In this document: positions 60,894-64,000 of the stretch, piece by piece
Layout: every line of letters begins with the position of its first letter
How positions within the stretch are numbered: position 1 is the stretch's first letter
Assembly (NCBI GenBank): GCA_963792385.1
Contig: CAWBVZ010000012.1
Span: 248,001-312,000, forward strand
Origin: DASSUW01 sp963792385
GTDB taxonomy: Bacteria; Actinomycetota; Thermoleophilia; Solirubrobacterales; Solirubrobacteraceae
Reading direction: 5' to 3'
DNA length: 64,000 nt
Program-made: the position numbers and the translations under genes
Notes under the pieces: model-generated
Database searches by the model: none
Told to the model about the DNA's origin: nothing
What the model saw: the letters and a program-made list of their open reading frames with translations, nothing else

Positions 60894-61514
60894 GTGGCTG
60901 CCCCGCGGATCGAGACGCAGGACCTCAACGTCGCCCGCGGTGGGCGCCTAGTGCTGCGCGGGATCGACCTCGCGGTCGGCGCCGGTGAGGTGACGGCGGT
61001 CGTCGGGCCGTCCGGCGCCGGGAAGTCGAGCCTGCTGCGCTGCCTGGTCCGGCTCGACGAGCCCGCCGGCGGGCGGGTGCTGGTGGACGGTCGCGACGCG
61101 GCCGAGCTCGATCCGTGCGCGCTGCGGCGGCGCATCGGGCTGGTGGCGCAGGCGCCCGTGATGCTCGAGGGAGACGTGCGAGCGAATCTCGCCTACGGGC
61201 TCGACGCGCCGGCGCCCGCCGCGCTCGACGAGGCGCTCGCCGCCACCGGCCTCGACCCGTCGTTCATGGACCGCAGCGCGCGCGAGCTGTCCGGCGGCGA
61301 GGCAGCGCGCGTGGCGTTCGCGCGCGCGCTGACACGCGACCCCGGCGCCCTGCTGCTCGACGAGCCGACGGCGGCGCTCGACCGCGATGCGGCAGCGTCG
61401 ATCGAGGCGCTGGTGGGTTCGCTCGCGGGCCGTGGGCTGGCGATCCTGATCGTCACGCACGACGAGGCCCAGGCCGCCCGCGTCGCCGGCGCGCGTCTCG
61501 AGGTCGGCCGGTGA
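60894..61514 (+). CDS. ABC transporter ATPase, FetA/YbbL-like
   Basis: 206 residues from GTG 60894. Walker A GPSGAGKSS, signature LSGGEAARVAFARAL, Walker B LLLDEPTAALD, His-loop IVTHDEAQAA. Small single-domain ATPase with a two-helix gap typical of FetA. Overlaps a FetB-like permease gene by 4 bases (GTGA). The pair resembles the E. coli FetAB (YbbLM) iron exporter. Divergent from the membrane ORF at 60844. Confidence 0.88.
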   Translation: MAAPRIETQDLNVARGGRLVLRGIDLAVGAGEVTAVVGPSGAGKSSLLRCLVRLDEPAGGRVLVDGRDAAELDPCALRRRIGLVAQAPVMLEGDVRANLAYGLDAPAPAALDEALAATGLDPSFMDRSARELSGGEAARVAFARALTRDPGALLLDEPTAALDRDAAASIEALVGSLAGRGLAILIVTHDEAQAARVAGARLEVGR

Positions 61515-62251
61515 CGCAGGTCGCCGTCGCCGCAGCGCTGGTGGTGCTCGCGATCGTGCTCTCGCGCGCGGGCGGGCTCGGCGTCGAGCGCGACCTCGCG
61601 ATCAGCGCAGTGCGCGCGGTCGTCCAGCTGGCCGCCGTCGGCGCGATCGTCACGCTCGTGTTCGACCACGCCGGCCTCGCGGCGGGCTTCGTCGCGGTGA
61701 TGCTCGGCACCGCGACGATCACGTCGGCACGCCGGCTGCGCGGGATCCCAGACGCGCCGTGGCGCGCGGGCGCCGCGATCGCCGCCGGGGCGGCCACCGG
61801 CGTCGCGCCGATGCTCCTCACCGGCGCGTTCAGCACCACGCCGCGCGAGCTGATCCCGATCGCCGGGATCCTGATCGGCGGCGCGATGGTCGCCACGTCC
61901 GTGACCGGCCGCCAGCTCGCCGAGCGCGTCCGAGACGACCTCGCCGGGATCGAGACGCGGCTGGCGCTCGGCGTCCCGGTCAAGGTGGCCCTCGCCGGCG
62001 ACGTGCGCAGCGCGGCCACGACCGGCCTGATCCCGCTGTTGGACCAGACCAAGAACGTCGGCCTCGTCACGCTTCCCGGCACGTTCGTCGGGCTCGTGCT
62101 GGGCGGAGCGTCGCCCGGTGAGGCGGCGCGCGTGCAGCTCACCGTCCTGCTCGCGCTGCTCGCCGTCGAGGTCGTCGCCGCCCTGACGGTGGCGCGGCTC
62201 GTCGTCGCAGGGCTTACAGCCCCGGGCGAGCGGGTCCGCCGGCCGGGCTAG
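61511..62251 (+). CDS. FetB/YbbM-like membrane permease (UPF0014)
   Basis: 246 residues, about seven hydrophobic segments. LAISAVRAVVQLAAVGAIV, the loop TSARRLRGIP, LIPIAGILIGGAMVATSVTG, and the conserved loop RSAATTGLIPLLDQTKNVGLVTLPGTFVG (partly quoted) match the family. With the ATPase it may export iron or another solute; E. coli FetAB protects against oxidative stress. Stop TAG abuts the CTA of the convergent zinc-ribbon gene. Confidence 0.88.
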   Translation: MTQVAVAAALVVLAIVLSRAGGLGVERDLAISAVRAVVQLAAVGAIVTLVFDHAGLAAGFVAVMLGTATITSARRLRGIPDAPWRAGAAIAAGAATGVAPMLLTGAFSTTPRELIPIAGILIGGAMVATSVTGRQLAERVRDDLAGIETRLALGVPVKVALAGDVRSAATTGLIPLLDQTKNVGLVTLPGTFVGLVLGGASPGEAARVQLTVLLALLAVEVVAALTVARLVVAGLTAPGERVRRPG

Positions 62252-62473
62252 CTACCAGGCCTGGCTGGTGCCGCAGTGGGGGCAGCCGACGGAGGTCGAT
62301 ACCTCCGCCTTAAAGGCGTAGCCGCAGCTGCACGAGTACAGCGCGGTGTCTTCGGGGCCGCCGCTGCGCTTGGCCCGCGCGAGGGTCTGGAGGACCGACG
62401 TGCGGGACCGGCCGGCGTGGTTGTCACGGCGGTCGCGGTGGAGGAGTGTGGGGAGCGTGGTGGTGAGGTGCAT
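62252..62473 (-). CDS. Small zinc-ribbon protein
   Basis: 73 residues. The C-terminal 30 residues contain YSCSCGYAF and GCPHCGTSQAW, which is a two-knuckle CxC...CxxC zinc-binding pattern. The N-terminus is basic (LLHRDRRDNHAGRSR). Such small ribbons may bind nucleic acid or protein; function is unknown. ATG 62473. The next 196 bp up to ccmE show no gene, only short inverted repeats (cgtcca...tggacg near 62570-62595). Confidence 0.7.
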   Translation of the reverse strand: MHLTTTLPTLLHRDRRDNHAGRSRTSVLQTLARAKRSGGPEDTALYSCSCGYAFKAEVSTSVGCPHCGTSQAW

Positions 62474-62669
62474 CGGGGTTCTAACGGAAGTACGGGGAGC
62501 TTGTACGAAGGTTTCTCGACTGCTCCTTACAAACCTTTATGTGATCCGAAACATTGGGCACCCGCCATTCGTCCAGTCGGCGGCAAATTGGACGGATGAC
62601 CCATGCTTCATGCCCATCTCTACGGGTCTCGGCGCCTTTCGGATGCCGACCTCGCCATAATCGGATGCG

Positions 62670-63065
62670 ATGGATCCCGCCCGAAAGCGCACGGTCCGCC
62701 TCGTCGTCGCGCTGGGCGCCGCTGTGCTCCTTGCCGGTGCGCTCGTCTACACGAGCTTCAGCGCCTCCAGTGAGGCGCGCACGCCGAGCCAGCTCGCGAC
62801 CGGGGCCCAGCCGGGCAAGAGCTACCAGCTGACCGGCAAGGTCGTGGCGGGGTACGACCGCAAGGGCACCGTGACGAACTTCCGCGTGCGTGACCGTGCG
62901 GGCCACGCCTCGGTCCCGGTGCGCTACGAGGGAGTCCTGCCCGATCCGTTCCGCGCCGGGCGCGAGGTCATCGTCGACGTCCGCAAGGAGGGCAATGTCT
63001 TCGTCGGCGAGAAGGACTCGCTGGTGACGAAGTGCCCGTCGAAGTTCACGGCCGAAGAGACCTAG
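62670..63065 (+). CDS. ccmE: CcmE-type haem chaperone (Cys-containing variant)
   Basis: 131 residues. One membrane anchor (about 10-30), then an OB-type beta barrel: YQLTGKVVAGYD, VTNFRVRDRAGHASVPVRYEGVLPDPFRAGREVIVDV. Standard CcmE attaches haem to the His of HxxxY. Here the end reads TKCPSKF: Cys 122 and Phe 126, i.e. CxxxF, related to the CxxxY variants known from some bacteria and archaea. So the haem would bind Cys. Start ATG 62670. Followed by 165 bp and then ccmF. Confidence 0.85.
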   Translation: MDPARKRTVRLVVALGAAVLLAGALVYTSFSASSEARTPSQLATGAQPGKSYQLTGKVVAGYDRKGTVTNFRVRDRAGHASVPVRYEGVLPDPFRAGREVIVDVRKEGNVFVGEKDSLVTKCPSKFTAEET

Positions 63066-63230
63066 TGGTCCCTCCGCCGGGCCCGTACACCCTTGGTCGG
63101 GCGCAGCCGGCGCCTGGCTGCGTCCTCGGAAGGGCCCGTGGCTCTGCCACTGTGCCCTTCCTGCGTCCTTGCCAGGCATCCGCCTGCATCCCGCCCAAGG
63201 GCGCACGGACCCGCCGGAGGAACCACTGAC

Positions 63231-64000
63231 GTGCTTGTAGCGGGCAAAGCCTGCCTGATCGTCGCGCTCGCCGTGTGCCTGTACGGCATCGGCGCGTCGC
63301 TGTACGGCGTGCGGTCCGGCCGGCGTGACTGGGTCGCCTCCGGGCGGCGCGCGGTGTACGCGCTGGCGGGCACGGCTGCGGTGGCGTTCGCGATCCTCCA
63401 GGCGGCGTTCCTGCGCTCGGACTTCTCGTTCGCGCTGGTCACGAGCCACTCGTCGACCACCACGCCGACGTTCTACCGGGCGACCGCCGTGTGGTCGTCG
63501 CAGGAGGGCTCGCTGCTGCTGTGGCTGCTGCTGCTCTCGCTGTGGTCGAGCCTGATCCTGTTCATCACGCGCCGGCGCCTGCGCGAGATCGCGCCGTACG
63601 CGACCGCGGTCCTGCTAGGGCTCGGGGCGTTCTTCGCCTCGCTGCTCGTGTTCCTGGAGTCGCCGTTCGACCAGACGATCGGCGCCGTGCCGGCCGAGGG
63701 CGTCGGCCTGAACCCGCTCCTGCGGCACCCGAGCATGATGATCCACCCGCCGATGCTGTACTCGGGCTACACGCTGTTCGCGGTGCCGTTCGCGTTCGCG
63801 GTCGGCGCGCTCGTGGCGCGGCGCCTGAACGCCGACTGGATCCGCAGCACGCGCCCGTTCACGCTCACCGCGTGGTTCTTCCTCGGCGTCGGAATCGTGC
63901 TCGGCGCGCGCTGGTCGTACTCCGAGCTCGGCTGGGGTGGCTACTGGGCGTGGGACCCGGTCGAGAACGCGTCGCTGATGCCGTGGCTGACCGGCACCGC
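63231..64000 (+). CDS. ccmF: CcmF-type haem lyase (3' end missing)
   Basis: At least 256 residues from GTG 63231 with ggagg at good spacing; the frame runs off the window. Several membrane helices (LIVALAVCLYGIGASLYGV; AVYALAGTAAVAFAIL; LLLWLLLLSLWSSLIL; FALVTSHSSTTTP region). WSSQEGSLLLW and NPLLRHPSMMIHPPMLYSGY contain conserved His residues, and WGGYWAWDPVENASLMPWL is the WWD haem-binding motif. It attaches haem from CcmE to apocytochrome c. Continues a cytochrome c maturation cluster. Confidence 0.93.
   Translation, partial: MLVAGKACLIVALAVCLYGIGASLYGVRSGRRDWVASGRRAVYALAGTAAVAFAILQAAFLRSDFSFALVTSHSSTTTPTFYRATAVWSSQEGSLLLWLLLLSLWSSLILFITRRRLREIAPYATAVLLGLGAFFASLLVFLESPFDQTIGAVPAEGVGLNPLLRHPSMMIHPPMLYSGYTLFAVPFAFAVGALVARRLNADWIRSTRPFTLTAWFFLGVGIVLGARWSYSELGWGGYWAWDPVENASLMPWLTGT

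Overview
The window is a compact, very G+C-rich bacterial chromosome segment with many GTG starts, many 4-base stop/start overlaps and an actinobacterial gene set (SARP-type regulator, Pkn-type kinase, DUF3467, uvrC-rapZ next to gap-pgk-tpiA, System II-like plus CcmE/CcmF cytochrome maturation). I infer a member of the Actinomycetota, probably Thermoleophilia/Solirubrobacterales; no 16S gene is present to confirm this. I see no CRISPR array, prophage or transposase, and no gene-free stretch longer than about 300 bp. Genes are cut at both window edges (an SNF2 helicase at the left, ccmF at the right).

Layout. 0-9.9 kb: SNF2 helicase, anti-sigma-like membrane protein, CGNR zinc-finger protein, secreted M23 peptidase, small membrane proteins, a fused acyl-CoA-reductase/SDR with a crotonase, and an ABC-F protein. 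10-14.1 kb: two tandem paralogous exported proteins of unknown role. 14.1-20.8 kb: a phosphate-uptake locus (DUF47 protein, a receiver-less PhoB-like regulator, pstSCAB, phoU, a full-length PhoB-like response regulator) with three arrays of 11-bp-phased Pho-box-like repeats. 21.1-24.2 kb: STAS protein and a Tad-type pilin-like cluster ending in a TadG/VanY/lytic-transglycosylase fusion. 24.2-28.4 kb: methyltransferase, sigma factor with ArsR-type partner, threonine aldolase, secreted clan-A glycosidase-like protein.

28.5-44.7 kb: uvrC-rapZ, then an unusual insert (AcoR-like activator, TPP-dependent enzyme, ChlI-type AAA+ ATPase, VWA protein, unknown small protein) where yvcK-whiA would usually be found, then gap-pgk-tpiA-gpmI, running into a double-VOC protein and a large FAD oxidoreductase. 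44.7-58.6 kb: SARP/guanylate-cyclase/ATPase regulator, aldo/keto reductase, ring-cleaving dioxygenase with divergent MarR regulator, tgt, Ser/Thr kinase and lipoprotein, metallophosphoesterase, M48 peptidase, DUF3467, rlmH, argS. 58.6-64 kb: cytochrome c maturation genes (ccdA, ccmH, tlpA on the minus strand; ccmE, ccmF on the plus strand) interrupted by tRNA-Gly(CCC) and a FetAB-like exporter.

Three things stand out. First, a family of inverted-repeat intergenic elements (four copies) sits 7-24 bp behind the stop codons of four plus-strand genes, two of them bracketing the AcoR-like regulator. Second, the TPP enzyme/AAA+/VWA operon is an uncharacterised combination. Third, four genes (VWA subunit, SARP-cyclase regulator, tgt, M48 peptidase) are each broken by what looks like one extra base, all in the same direction; systematic sequence error is the simplest explanation, but it changes how these genes must be read.
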